Source: G965198795 sp965198795 (GTDB taxonomy: Bacteria > Pseudomonadota > Alphaproteobacteria > Rhodospirillales > Casp-alpha2). Taken from it: 64,000 nucleotides of DNA. Below are positions 28,691 to 37,134 of this stretch, piece by piece. Each line of letters starts with the position of its first letter. The stretch's first letter is position 1. A program made the translations under genes and the position numbers. The notes beneath the pieces are model-generated. The model was not told the origin of the DNA and made no database searches. It was given only the letters and a program-made list of their open reading frames with translations. The stretch is from assembly GCA_965198795.1 (NCBI GenBank), contig OZ240674.1:1488001-1552000 (forward strand), read 5' to 3'.

Positions 28691-28833
28691 CAATTCATTA
28701 CAGGCTCTGGGCGCCGCGCCGGGCGGCGAAGAGGCTCTCGTCCGCTTCCACCGCGCCGGACAAGGGCCGCGACGCCTTGCGGGCCGGAAAAATCCGTTCC
28801 CGTGAACCACCATTAAACCACCGTCAAACCGCC

Positions 28834-29076
28834 ATGAAAGGCGTCTTTGCCCGGATGCTGATGGAACTGGCCGGTCAGAGCGCCGAAACGGACACGCTGA
28901 CGGACGCGGTTTACGCCGCCGCGCCCGGCACCAGGCGGCTCAGCCGTCCGCAAGGCCGCCGAACCGGCGGCGAAACAAAGCATAATCTCGCGGGTTTTCT
29001 TCCCGGAAACACGCGAACGCTTTGCATATTTGGCGCATTTGTTTTCACCTCACGCCATCGCCGCATGATCAAATAG
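28834..29076 (+). pseudogene. IS5-family transposase, internal fragment, degenerate
   Basis: The frame encodes KGVFARMLMELAGQSAETDTL and continues with degraded RRLSRPQGRRTGGETKHNLAGF, which fits the segment of IS5-family transposases that reads KGVF...MELA...DTLMIDATYLKAHRTA...RGR.IGRTKGGMNTKLHA. The catalytic Asp region is disrupted and no C-terminal part follows here. A C-terminal fragment of a similar transposase lies at 44099-44266. Flanking sequence 28690-28833 shows only faint similarity. Confidence 0.6.
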
Positions 29077-29144
29077 CCTTATGACCAAAACCAGTCGATC
29101 AACTGGGCGTGATCCATCTTTTTATCAGCACCCGGCGAATGGGC

Positions 29145-29177
29145 AAAAGAAAAGGACCGCCCGAACGGGGTGGCCCC
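29145..29177 (-). terminator. Rho-independent terminator after the phasin gene
   Basis: On the minus strand an imperfect stem (GGGCC-A-CCC paired with GGG-C-GGTCC, one A-C mismatch and one G-T pair) with a five-base loop is followed by TTTTCTTTT. It begins 27 bases after the phasin stop codon. Confidence 0.7.
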
Positions 29178-29204
29178 TCTAAAAAGCCTTTTGGCGAGAC
29201 GCGC

Positions 29205-29711
29205 CTACTTGGCGGCGGCGTTCTTGGAAGCCAGCGTTTTGACTTCGTCCAGCAACTCAATGATGCGGCTGTTGATGGCCTTGGCGGCTTGATCGTTGGA
29301 CTTGCCGGCAAGGTCCGAAAGCGTTTTGGCGTTGGCCAGAGCTTTCTCGAAGGATTTCTTGGTCAGTTCGGCTTGCTTGGTGACGACGTCTTGCGGGTTC
29401 TCGATTTTGGAGAACGAGTCGACCATGGCGGTTACCTCGGCCAAAGCTTCGGTGTAGATTTCCATCTGACGGCGGGCGATAACTTGCGCGCCATCGGTGG
29501 CGGCCTTGTTGGCGGCGGTCAGGGCTTCGATGTTCTTGCGGTTCAACTCGATCATTGCTTCAACGTCGAACGCCGGCACCTTGGCGTCTTGTAACGCTTT
29601 GGTGAACTGCTCGGCCGCCTTGGCCGGATCGAAGTCAGCGAAAACTTTGGCGACGTCGGAGTTCAGGAACGGATTGCCGGTTTTGGCAAAGTTGAAAAAG
29701 TCTGCGTACAT
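29205..29711 (-). CDS. Phasin family protein
   Basis: A 168-residue, all-helical, Ala/Lys-rich protein of the phasin family, which coats polyhydroxyalkanoate granules and controls their size and number. The start is ATG 29711, preceded by GTGGAGAAAAC; the frame upstream is not family-like. The typical family pattern is visible: FADFDPAKAAEQFTKAL, then KNIEALTAANKAATDGAQ and ARRQMEIYTEALAE, followed by amphipathic heptads. It has its own promoter and terminator, consistent with the high, regulated expression usual for phasins. No PHA synthase gene lies in the window. Confidence 0.9.
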   Translation of the reverse strand: MYADFFNFAKTGNPFLNSDVAKVFADFDPAKAAEQFTKALQDAKVPAFDVEAMIELNRKNIEALTAANKAATDGAQVIARRQMEIYTEALAEVTAMVDSFSKIENPQDVVTKQAELTKKSFEKALANAKTLSDLAGKSNDQAAKAINSRIIELLDEVKTLASKNAAAK

Positions 29712-29805
29712 TGTTTTCTCCACTTCCCCTTTGGGGGCTCTGCCGGCGGTATGCTCGGGAAACTTGTCGGCCGCTCCGCCGCCGCGGCTATTCGATTTCG
29801 CGCCC

Positions 29806-29891
29806 GCAACAAATTTTGTGCGATGCGGCATGAACACATATATGATTGTCCCGGAGAGGCATGTCAACATTTTTTTGTGCAGCGCACAAAA
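29806..29891 (-). promoter_or_regulatory. Phasin promoter flanked by two TTGTGC/GCACAA palindromes
   Basis: On the minus strand, TTGACA (29862-29867) and CATATA (29839-29844) are separated by 17 bases, a good sigma-70 promoter. Upstream lies the perfect palindrome TTTTGTGC-GCT-GCACAAAA (29873-29891). Just downstream of the expected start lies GCACAAAATTTGTTGC (29806-29821), a near-palindrome with the same half-site. Two like sites bracketing a promoter suggest repression, with a PhaR-like regulator the obvious candidate. Confidence 0.6.
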
Positions 29892-29904
29892 CCATCAGGG
29901 AGCG

Positions 29905-30549
29905 TTAGGCGTCCGCGGGCGTCCCGTCCGGCCCGGACGTTCGGCGAGGCGGGCGGGAAAGACGGTTTAGCCTGCTGACAATTCCCTCTGCCCGCTTCAG
30001 GCTCCGGTCGAGTCGCGCCATGGTTTTGGCCATGTCCTCGCTGTCGTCCTTGAGCCAGACTCGAAAGGAGTCGGCGTAAACCACGGCCAGTCCCTTGGCC
30101 CGGATCACGCCCCGAAGCCCCGTGGCCGAAATGCCGGCCGCTTCTATCATGCGCGTCATTGAACGCCCCATGCGGGGTAAAAACGCCAGCGAGCCCAGAT
30201 CACACAAACCATCCTTGGCGATTTCGGCGAGACCAGCCTTGTATGGTTGAAGCGCGTCGAAGCGTCCCATCATTACATCGAACAAACGGTCCCGGGGACC
30301 CTCGCCCGTGTCGCCGGCTTCCGCAAGCGCCATCAGCACTTGGCGGTCGATGTGATCCTGGAAGGCGTTAATGATGCAATACTTGGTGGGATAGGGAACG
30401 AGTACGTCGCCGATGGAAACTCCGGCTTCCCTGGCGACCTCCTGTAACCGCAACCCGCGCCAGCCGCTCTCGCCGGCGAGCTTCATGGTCGCCTCAATTA
30501 TCGCCCGAACCGGGTCGGCGGGCGTCTTTTGGGATTTCTTTGCGGCCAT
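29905..30549 (-). CDS. TetR/AcrR family transcriptional regulator
   Basis: A 214-residue regulator. The N-terminal helix-turn-helix (about residues 14-60) includes IIEATMKLAGESGWRGLRLQEVAREAGVSIGDV and a YPTKYCIINAFQDHI third helix, the TetR pattern. The C-terminal ligand-binding part is family-variable. The start is ATG 30549 with AGGTGG upstream. It lies directly upstream of the phasin gene on the same strand; the palindromes in between are candidate targets, but this is inference. The C-terminus ends in a basic RPPRRT tail. Confidence 0.87.
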   Translation of the reverse strand: MAAKKSQKTPADPVRAIIEATMKLAGESGWRGLRLQEVAREAGVSIGDVLVPYPTKYCIINAFQDHIDRQVLMALAEAGDTGEGPRDRLFDVMMGRFDALQPYKAGLAEIAKDGLCDLGSLAFLPRMGRSMTRMIEAAGISATGLRGVIRAKGLAVVYADSFRVWLKDDSEDMAKTMARLDRSLKRAEGIVSRLNRLSRPPRRTSGPDGTPADA

Positions 30550-30624
30550 GTTCCACCTGTTTAATTGGCGTATCATATCAGAAACGGCGATTGTGTCGAA
30601 CCGGATGAATAGGAGGCAACTTGA

Positions 30625-31443
30625 CTAGCCGGCCAACTCCTTGCCTCGATCACGGGCGGCGATGGCGGCTTCGGTCATCAATTCGGTCAAGCCGCCGCCT
30701 TCTTCCATCAAAACGCCGAGGGCCGCCGCCGTGACGCCGCCGGGGCTGGTGACGTTTTTACGCAGCGTCTCTGGCGTCTCTTCCGCCTGATGAAGCAATT
30801 CACCGGCGCCCTCGACTGTTCGACGGGCTAGGGTGTCCGCCAAATCACCCGGCAAGCCTACCGAGCGCGCCGCCGACGCCATCGCCTCGACCATATGGAA
30901 AACGTACGCGGGCCCGCCGCCCGAGACGGCTGTGACAGCGTCCATCAGATGTTCATCGGCGATCCAATGGAAGCAGCCGACGGCTTTCATCAAACGATGA
31001 CAGAGCGCGCGCTGGCGGGGGGAGACCTTTTCGTTGGCGACCCCCACCGAAACACCCCTGCCGACAGCCGCCGGCGTGTTTGGCATTACCCGGATGACCG
31101 GGGCCTCTCCGCCAAGATGTTCCTCGAAAAAGGAAATAGTGGTCCCGGCGGCAATGGAGAGAAAGGCTGTCCTTCCATTGGCGAAGCGCTGATACTCGGG
31201 GACCGCGCGCACCATCATCTGGGGCTTCACCGCGAACATTACCAGATCCGGGGACAACTCTTCTGGCAGACCGGAAGCGGAGTCCACGACGTTTATCCCA
31301 TAGGCGCCGCGCAAAAAGGCGGCGGTTTCAATATGGGGTTCGACGATATGAACGTCTTTCCATCCGGCGTCTTCTTTCAGCCAGCCTTCGAGCAGCGCGC
31401 CGCCCATCTTGCCGCAACCGGCAAGTAGAATTGTTTCCGACAC
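30625..31443 (-). CDS. proC: Pyrroline-5-carboxylate reductase
   Basis: A 272-residue enzyme that reduces pyrroline-5-carboxylate to proline with NAD(P)H, the last step of proline synthesis. The N-terminal Rossmann motif is LLAGCGKMGGALLEGW. The middle has VIRVMPNTPAAVGRG, and the C-terminal signature is AVSGGGPAYVFHMVEAM followed by LHQAEETPETLRKNVTSPGG. Normal length. It is the middle gene of a minus-strand run with YbjN upstream and TetR downstream. Confidence 0.96.
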   Translation of the reverse strand: MSETILLAGCGKMGGALLEGWLKEDAGWKDVHIVEPHIETAAFLRGAYGINVVDSASGLPEELSPDLVMFAVKPQMMVRAVPEYQRFANGRTAFLSIAAGTTISFFEEHLGGEAPVIRVMPNTPAAVGRGVSVGVANEKVSPRQRALCHRLMKAVGCFHWIADEHLMDAVTAVSGGGPAYVFHMVEAMASAARSVGLPGDLADTLARRTVEGAGELLHQAEETPETLRKNVTSPGGVTAAALGVLMEEGGGLTELMTEAAIAARDRGKELAG

Positions 31444-31562
31444 CGCATCCTCTCCAAGATTCCCGCGCCGTCAATGTCCGGAGAGAATGCGCCTGCGCGG
31501 GGGGGCTGTCAAAGGCTCCGTGTGAGAGCCGGTACGGGAAAGTCCCGCGATGGGCGGCCTGA

Positions 31563-32066
31563 TTAGGCCTCGCCCGCACAATCGACCATGGCGGCCGCGA
31601 TGGCGTCATCGGCCGTTTTGCCCGCCCAAATGGCGTACTGGAAAGCTGGATAGAAGCGCTCGCATTCGTAAAGGGCGGTTTCCACCAGGTCTTCCATCTG
31701 CGGCATGGCCAGCATGGGAACGCCCCGCATGGGGATGGCGTGGCGGTACATGGGCAGACCCTCGTCTTCCCAAATCCCGAAGTGCCCCAGCCAGAGCTTT
31801 TCATTCACCAAAGCCAGCAGCTCGAACAGGGGCCGCCGGCGCTCAGCCGGAATCCGCATGTCGAAAGCACAGGTGAAATGCATGGCCTCGATTTCGTCGT
31901 TCCAGGCAAAATAAAGGCTGTAATCGCACCAACTGCCGGGAACCTGGACCGCCAGTTCCTGGTCGCCGCGGCGGTCAAAAGCCCATTCATGGCCCTCGAC
32001 GATTTGCTGAACAATATCCAGGGGATTTTGCGCAAGTTCCTCTGAATGAGTCTCGAGACCTTGCAT
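31563..32066 (-). CDS. YbjN domain protein
   Basis: A 167-residue protein of the YbjN family, a type III secretion chaperone-like fold often found near proC in alphaproteobacteria. The typical segments are DIVQQIVEGHEWAFDR, YSLYFAWNDEIEAMHFTCAFD and VNEKLWLGHFGIWEDEG, with a C-terminal ALYECERFYPAFQ. Function is not settled for alphaproteobacterial members. It lies 119 bp upstream of proC on the same strand and has an 11-bp inverted repeat in its upstream region. Confidence 0.88.
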   Translation of the reverse strand: MQGLETHSEELAQNPLDIVQQIVEGHEWAFDRRGDQELAVQVPGSWCDYSLYFAWNDEIEAMHFTCAFDMRIPAERRRPLFELLALVNEKLWLGHFGIWEDEGLPMYRHAIPMRGVPMLAMPQMEDLVETALYECERFYPAFQYAIWAGKTADDAIAAAMVDCAGEA

Positions 32067-32463
32067 GTCCGATCCTCCTCATAGCCTTATGGCGGCGGTC
32101 ATCCCATCAAACCTCGCGGCAAGAACACCTGAAGGTCTGGGATGGCCCGAAGCGCGGACCGGTTGGATCGACCCCCAATATTTGGATAATGTTCCAAATG
32201 TTGAGGAACCTTGCCCGGTCAGTACATAAATAACGTGCACGAAGGATTTTTACCGTGCAAGCGCCGATTTAGACCGATTCGTTAAATTTTGTGGAAGAAT
32301 CAGTCAGTTGACGTGTGCCGTGCCGAGCGAGCCGGAAATCCGGAGAAACCGAATAGGCCGTCAAACGGCGTCTATATATGCGGTTGCCTAATATATGGCG
32401 TTTACACAAAAGGCCGCTGCCGTATTTGGCGCAAGACCGCGTGAGGTGATGACTGACCAGGAT
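32067..32463. other. Intergenic region between ubiK and the YbjN gene
   Basis: About 400 bp with no supported gene and AT content above the local average. It holds the 11-bp inverted repeat at 32176-32203, a CTATATA/AATATA-rich patch near 32370-32396, and a GCCGT-CAA-ACGGC hairpin at about 32356-32368. It probably carries the promoter of the YbjN-proC run. Confidence 0.5.
32176..32203. promoter_or_regulatory. 11-bp inverted repeat, candidate operator
   Basis: CAATATTTGGA and TCCAAATGTTG are inverted repeats matching at 10 of 11 positions, separated by TAATGT. Centre-to-centre spacing of 17 bp fits a dimeric regulator. It lies about 110 bp upstream of the YbjN gene start. The binding protein is unknown. 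Confidence 0.55.
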
Positions 32464-32781
32464 TTAGGATTTCGCCGTCTTCGCCCGGCTGGCGCGCGGT
32501 TTCCGGGCGGTTTTGGCGGTTGGCGCAGCGCTCCGTTCCGCGACTTTCGCTTCCAGGGCGGCGACGCGTTCTTCCAATTTTTCCTGTTCCGTCCGGGCGG
32601 TCTGAGCAACCGCCTTCATGGCTTCGAACTCGTCACGCGGCACCATGTTGGCGTCCGCCATGAATTTTTCCATCTGCCAGCGCACCATGGCCTCGACCTC
32701 GCTTCTGACGCCGGCAAGGGTGGAAACGGCGCTGTTGGCGACCTTGGCGAGATCGTCGAAAAGGCGGTTGTTGGTCTGCAT
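32464..32781 (-). CDS. ubiK: UbiK family ubiquinone-biosynthesis accessory factor (BMFP domain)
   Basis: A 105-residue protein of the BMFP/YqiC family; E. coli UbiK is an accessory factor of aerobic ubiquinone synthesis. The first helix (RLFDDLAKVANSAVSTLAGVR) is amphipathic. The coiled coil around residues 55-80 (EEKLEERVAALEAKV-like) drives trimer formation in known members. The C-terminal Lys/Ala-rich tail (KTARKPRASRAKTAKS) is variable. Divergent from hldD. Confidence 0.85.
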   Translation of the reverse strand: MQTNNRLFDDLAKVANSAVSTLAGVRSEVEAMVRWQMEKFMADANMVPRDEFEAMKAVAQTARTEQEKLEERVAALEAKVAERSAAPTAKTARKPRASRAKTAKS

Positions 32782-32935
32782 AATTGTGGTTCCTTATGGC
32801 GAATCGGTCCGGGAATTGGCCGACTATGAGCGGAACCGGGGGCTGGGGCAAGCGTGTGACGGATGTCCCCGCCTTGCGGCTCCGCGCGCTTCGCGCCTAT
32901 AAGGGCCGAAGCGTTCATTGGGGTGAGCTTAATAG

Positions 32936-33922
32936 ATGCACGTCGTTACCGGCGGCGCCGGTTTCATCGGATCGAATATTCTGGCGGGGCTCGATGCGCG
33001 GGGGCTTCGCCCGCTGGTGTGCGTTGACCGGCTGCGCGATGGCGAGAAATGGCGCAACATCGCGAACCGCGAGCTTTATGACGTGGTAGATCCGGAAAAA
33101 CTGCCGCGCTTCCTCGCGGCCTACGAAGACCGCATCGAAACCGTCATTCACATGGGGGCGGTCTCCGCCACCACGGAACGGGACGCGGACCTGATCGTCA
33201 ACACGAATTTCCGCCTGACCCGATACCTGTGGTCCTGGTGCGCCGAGACGGAAAAACGCTTCATCTATGCGTCCAGCGCGGCGACTTATGGCGATGGCGC
33301 GGAAGGGTTCGCCGATGACCAATCCTTGGCCGCCCTGGCGAAACTGAAGCCGCTCAACACTTATGGATGGTCGAAGCAGTTGTTCGACCGGTGGGCGCTC
33401 CGTTCGCTGGCGGACGGCGAGGCGGCACCCCGGCAGTGGGCAGGTTTGAAATTCTTCAACGTATACGGTCCCAACGAATACCATAAGGGGCGTATGCGAA
33501 GCGTGGTCAACCAGGTTTACCCGAAGGCGGCCGGCGATGAGGCGTGCACGCTGTTCCAATCCCATCATCCGGATTACGAGGACGGTGGGCAGCTCCGCGA
33601 CTTCGTCTGGGTCGGCGATGTGGTGGATATCGTCCTTTGGCTATTGGAGCACCCGGACGTAGATGGTCTATACAATTGCGGGTCCGGCAAGGCGCGGAGC
33701 TTCAAGGATTTGGCGTCCGCTGTTTATCGCGCGCTGGATAAGAAGCCGATGATCGACTTCGCGCCCACGCCTGAGGACATCCGGGATAAGTACCAATACT
33801 ACACCGAAGCCCCCATGGGAAAACTCCGGGAAGCGGGATACGATGGCCAGCCGACGCCCTTGGAAGAGGGAGTTCGGCGTTATGTGCGGAATTATCTTTC
33901 TCAAAACGACCCTTTTGTTTAG
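32936..33922 (+). CDS. hldD: ADP-L-glycero-D-manno-heptose 6-epimerase
   Basis: A 328-residue short-chain dehydrogenase-type enzyme that makes ADP-L-glycero-D-manno-heptose, the donor for the LPS inner core. The N-terminus has the NADP-binding TGGAGFIGSN. ASSAATYGDG and TYGWSKQLFD provide the Ser, Tyr and Lys of the active site. FFNVYGPNEYHKGRMRS is specific for HldD. The TAG stop is formed by the TA target plus the first base of an inserted MITE-like element. It fits functionally with the glycosyltransferases at 20.4-24.2 kb. Confidence 0.95.
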   Translation: MHVVTGGAGFIGSNILAGLDARGLRPLVCVDRLRDGEKWRNIANRELYDVVDPEKLPRFLAAYEDRIETVIHMGAVSATTERDADLIVNTNFRLTRYLWSWCAETEKRFIYASSAATYGDGAEGFADDQSLAALAKLKPLNTYGWSKQLFDRWALRSLADGEAAPRQWAGLKFFNVYGPNEYHKGRMRSVVNQVYPKAAGDEACTLFQSHHPDYEDGGQLRDFVWVGDVVDIVLWLLEHPDVDGLYNCGSGKARSFKDLASAVYRALDKKPMIDFAPTPEDIRDKYQYYTEAPMGKLREAGYDGQPTPLEEGVRRYVRNYLSQNDPFV

Positions 33923-34166
33923 AGCGTTATGACATTGGATATATTCATGCCCCCGTTATTATTTGTCACTCCCGCGCGGGCGGGGGTCCAGCCGGGCGGC
34001 CCGCGTTCAACTTGTTATAAGTTTACAAGTGATGGCCAATGATCGAGTGGTGGAGGTTGCTCTGGCTCCTCGCCTGCGCGGGAAGGACAAGGCAAGGGTG
34101 CGGGAATGACGGATCAAATCTCTTGGAAACCCATGAATCGATCCCGCCTAATGTCATGACGCTCTA
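33920..34166. mobile_element. MITE-like element with 17-bp terminal inverted repeats, inserted at a TA
   Basis: The ends are TAGAGCGTTATGACATT (33920-33936) and, reversed, TAGAGCGTCATGACATT (34150-34166), one mismatch. TA at both extremes is the target duplication typical of IS630/Tc1-mariner elements, and TAGAGCGT is also the end of the IS630 remnant at 27660. At 243 bp between the TAs there is no coding capacity. The interior is a copy of the dispersed repeat seen at 24301-24400. Confidence 0.75.
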
Positions 34167-34207
34167 ATGGAACCGGCCGTTAGCCTGATGGAGGACCCCG
34201 AAGCCCC

Positions 34208-35038
34208 ATGAGCCTCGCCATCGCCTTTCCCGTCATCGATCCCGTCGCGATTGAGATCGGACCTATCGCGATTCGCTGGTACGCCCTCGCCTATATCACC
34301 GGTTTGGTCTTGGGTTGGCGGTGGATGAAGTTATTGGCGAAATCCGCCGTCACGGAAGTCAACGCGCTGGACATCGACGATTTCCTGGTCTGGGCCGCCG
34401 TCGGGGTGGTGGTTGGGGGGCGGCTCGGGTTCGTGCTGTTTTATGAGCCCGTCCACTTTCTTAACAACCCGATCGATATTCCGAAAGTATGGACTGGCGG
34501 CATGTCGTTCCATGGCGGGTTCTTGGGAGTTGTGATCGCCGCCATCTTTTTTTGCAAAAATCGCGGCGTCAATCCATGGGTGTTTGGCGACCTGCTCGGC
34601 TGCTCGGCGCCCATCGGCTTATTCTTCGGGCGCGCCGCCAACTTTGTGAACGCGGAGCTTTGGGGCCGTGAAACGGACGCCCCCTGGGGCGTTCTGTTTC
34701 CGCCGCGTCCGCACATGGGTCCGCTGGATCCGGGGGGCGTCCCCCGCCATCCCAGTCAACTCTATGAGGCCGTGTTGGAGGGATTGCTGCTATTCATCGT
34801 CTTGGGATTGCTGTGGCGGGTCGGCTTCTTCCGTGAACGGCCGGGCCAGCTTATGGGCCTGTTCATCGCCGGTTACGGCTTGGGGCGTTTCGTGGCCGAG
34901 TATTTTCGTCAGTTTGATCATCACCTGGATCTCGGCCCGGTCATCATCACCAACGGCCAGATTTATTCCATTCCGATGATCGTCATCGGCGTTGGGATCG
35001 CGCTCTGGCGCCGTCGCCGTCCCGCGATTCCCGCATAA
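34208..35038 (+). CDS. lgt: Prolipoprotein diacylglyceryl transferase
   Basis: A 276-residue inner-membrane enzyme with about seven hydrophobic segments that transfers diacylglycerol from phosphatidylglycerol to lipobox cysteines. The Lgt signature GRAANFVNAELWGRETDAPWGV is present, along with the GGMSFHGGFLG segment and a C-terminal HPSQLYEA...GRFVAEYFRQFD region. Normal length. It provides the first modification for the lipoproteins elsewhere in this window. The downstream gene starts 11 bp later. Confidence 0.96.
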   Translation: MSLAIAFPVIDPVAIEIGPIAIRWYALAYITGLVLGWRWMKLLAKSAVTEVNALDIDDFLVWAAVGVVVGGRLGFVLFYEPVHFLNNPIDIPKVWTGGMSFHGGFLGVVIAAIFFCKNRGVNPWVFGDLLGCSAPIGLFFGRAANFVNAELWGRETDAPWGVLFPPRPHMGPLDPGGVPRHPSQLYEAVLEGLLLFIVLGLLWRVGFFRERPGQLMGLFIAGYGLGRFVAEYFRQFDHHLDLGPVIITNGQIYSIPMIVIGVGIALWRRRRPAIPA

Positions 35039-35049
35039 GCCGCGGCGAG

Positions 35050-36159
35050 TTGGACCCAGTGAGCCTCGCCCGGCATTTGGCGGACAGAATCCGGCGGGAC
35101 GGGCCTCTTAGCGTCGCGCGCTATATGGAAGAAGCGCTCGGGCATCCAACCTTCGGTTATTATGCCGGCCGTGACCCATTGGGGACGGACGGCGATTTTA
35201 CGACGGCGCCTGAAATCAGCCAGATGTTCGGCGAGCTTTTAGGGCTTTGGGCGGCGGTCGCTTGGCGGCAGATGGGCGCGCCGGAGACCGTTCGCCTGGT
35301 CGAGTTGGGGCCGGGCCGGGGGAGCTTGATGGCCGATGCGCTTCGAGCCGCCTCGCGGGCGCCGGAGTTCCGCCGGGCCTTGCAAGTGCATTTCGTCGAG
35401 ATGAGCCCCGCGTTGAAGGCCCGCCAAGGGGAAACGCTGGCCGCCCGGCACGCGGATGTTCCCGTCACCTGGTGGGCGGATGTTTCCCAAGTGCCCGCAG
35501 GACCCATGATTGTTCTGGCGAATGAGTTTTTCGACGCGCTGCCCATTCGCCAATTCCTGAAAACACGGGAAGGTTGGCGCGAGCGGCTGGTTTCCCTGGC
35601 GCCGGATGACGGGGGAGAGCCGAGTTTTCATTTCACCTTTGGCGAGGCGGACGCGGCGCCGAGGTCGATCCCGCCCGCCTACCGGGGTGGAGAGGAGATG
35701 ACCATGATCGAGGTTTCGCCGGCGTCCCTTCGCGCCATCCACACCATTGCCCGCCGCCTGGCGGCCGGGCGGGGAGCGGCGCTGATCATTGATTACGGCC
35801 ATTGGGCGAAGCCGCGTGATACTTTGCAGGCGCTAAAGGGTCATGAGAGTGTTCCGGTGTTGAAGACTCCGGGCGGCGCCGACCTCACGGCGCACGTTGA
35901 TTTCGCTCAACTCGCTTCCACGGCCGAAGACGCCGGGGCCCGGGTGTTTGGAACCTTGGAGCAGGGTGAGTTCCTTCGGCGTTTGGGGATTGAACGCCGG
36001 GCCGGGCAATTGATGGCGGCGGCCAAGGACGGCGCAACCCGGGGCGGCGTCGCCGCGGCCCTTCGCCGCCTCACCCAATCCAACGCCATGGGATCGCTGT
36101 TCAAAGTGCTGGCGCTGACCTCGCCCGGCCAGGATGTTCCGGCCGGGTTCGAGAGTTAG
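35050..36159 (+). CDS. MidA/NDUFAF7-type SAM-dependent methyltransferase
   Basis: A 369-residue protein of the COG1565 family, whose mitochondrial member NDUFAF7 dimethylates an arginine of complex I subunit NDUFS2. Segments GPLSVARYMEEALGHPTFGYYAGRDPLG, TAPEISQMFGELLG and VELGPGRGSLMADALR (SAM loop) are diagnostic, with ANEFFDALPIRQF downstream. The start is TTG 35050, or GTG 35059. It sits 11 bp after lgt and is likely co-transcribed. A role in complex I assembly is inferred from the family. Confidence 0.9.
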   Translation: MDPVSLARHLADRIRRDGPLSVARYMEEALGHPTFGYYAGRDPLGTDGDFTTAPEISQMFGELLGLWAAVAWRQMGAPETVRLVELGPGRGSLMADALRAASRAPEFRRALQVHFVEMSPALKARQGETLAARHADVPVTWWADVSQVPAGPMIVLANEFFDALPIRQFLKTREGWRERLVSLAPDDGGEPSFHFTFGEADAAPRSIPPAYRGGEEMTMIEVSPASLRAIHTIARRLAAGRGAALIIDYGHWAKPRDTLQALKGHESVPVLKTPGGADLTAHVDFAQLASTAEDAGARVFGTLEQGEFLRRLGIERRAGQLMAAAKDGATRGGVAAALRRLTQSNAMGSLFKVLALTSPGQDVPAGFES

Positions 36160-36312
36160 CCGCAGTCCGCCGGAATTGTATTGTGGCGACACGTCTCCGG
36201 AGGCGTGACGGGTGCGCTCGCGAAGTCGCCGCGGCCCCCAACACCCGCATTGACCGGATATGGCGGACGATCAGGAATTCACTTGACGCGTGAAGCATTC
36301 TAAAATGCGCCT

Positions 36313-37110
36313 ATGTCAAACCCGCCCCCTCCCGAAGCCATCACCGCGGGCGCTCTTAATCACTCATCGCTGAGCCATGGGTTTTTCACCCGGTCGGGCG
36401 GCGCGTCAGAGGGCGTTTACGCGGGCCTGAACTGCGGGCTGGGCTCCAATGACCGGACGGAAACCGTTATCGAGAACCGTGGCCGGGCCATGGACGCGCT
36501 GGGTGTGGCGCGCGATGCGCTGGCTGGTGTCCACCAAATTCATTCGGCTGACGTTTGGACGGTGGACGAACCCAGGAACCGGGGAGCAATGGTGAAGGCC
36601 GACGCCGTGGTGACGGACAAGCCCGGCGTCGCCGCCGGGGTTCTTGTCGCTGATTGCGGGCCCGTTCTGTTCGCGGATCCGAAAGCCGGGGTGGTCGCCG
36701 CCGCCCATGCGGGTTGGGGCGGGGCCTTCAAGGGCGTTTTGGAAAACACCGTGCGGCGGATGGAGAGTTTGGGCGCCCGGAGGCCGGATATCTCCGCCGC
36801 CCTCGGTCCGTGTATTCGCCAACCTTCCTATGAAGTGGGGCCGGAATTCAAGGAACGCTTTGTTCTGGCCGACACAGCCAATGCCCGCTTCTTCAAGGCG
36901 GGCGGGCGCGCCGGCCGCCATCAATTTGATCTGGCGGGCTTTGTCGTCTCAAAGCTGAAGGCCCTGGATTTGGGCTCGGTCGAGGACACCGGGCTAGACA
37001 CGTATCCCGATGAGGAACGGTTCTACAGTTATCGCCGCGCGACCCACCGGGGCGAGCCCGATTATGGGCGCTTGCTGGCCGCCATCGCGCTGAAAAATCA
37101 ACCCGCCTGA
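36313..37110 (+). CDS. pgeF: PgeF/YfiH family protein (multicopper polyphenol oxidase fold)
   Basis: A 265-residue protein of the YfiH (DUF152, laccase-domain) family. The metal-binding residues lie in HQIHSADV, VLVADCGPVLFADPKAGVVAAAHAGWGG (Cys and His) and the C-terminal SYRRATHRGEPDYGR. E. coli YfiH/PgeF is reported to remove wrongly incorporated serine from peptidoglycan precursors, and other family members act as purine nucleoside phosphorylases. Which activity applies here is unknown. Same direction as lgt and the M24 gene. Confidence 0.9.
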   Translation: MSNPPPPEAITAGALNHSSLSHGFFTRSGGASEGVYAGLNCGLGSNDRTETVIENRGRAMDALGVARDALAGVHQIHSADVWTVDEPRNRGAMVKADAVVTDKPGVAAGVLVADCGPVLFADPKAGVVAAAHAGWGGAFKGVLENTVRRMESLGARRPDISAALGPCIRQPSYEVGPEFKERFVLADTANARFFKAGGRAGRHQFDLAGFVVSKLKALDLGSVEDTGLDTYPDEERFYSYRRATHRGEPDYGRLLAAIALKNQPA

Positions 37111-37134
37111 ACGAGTTGCGAAGGAGAAAAACGC

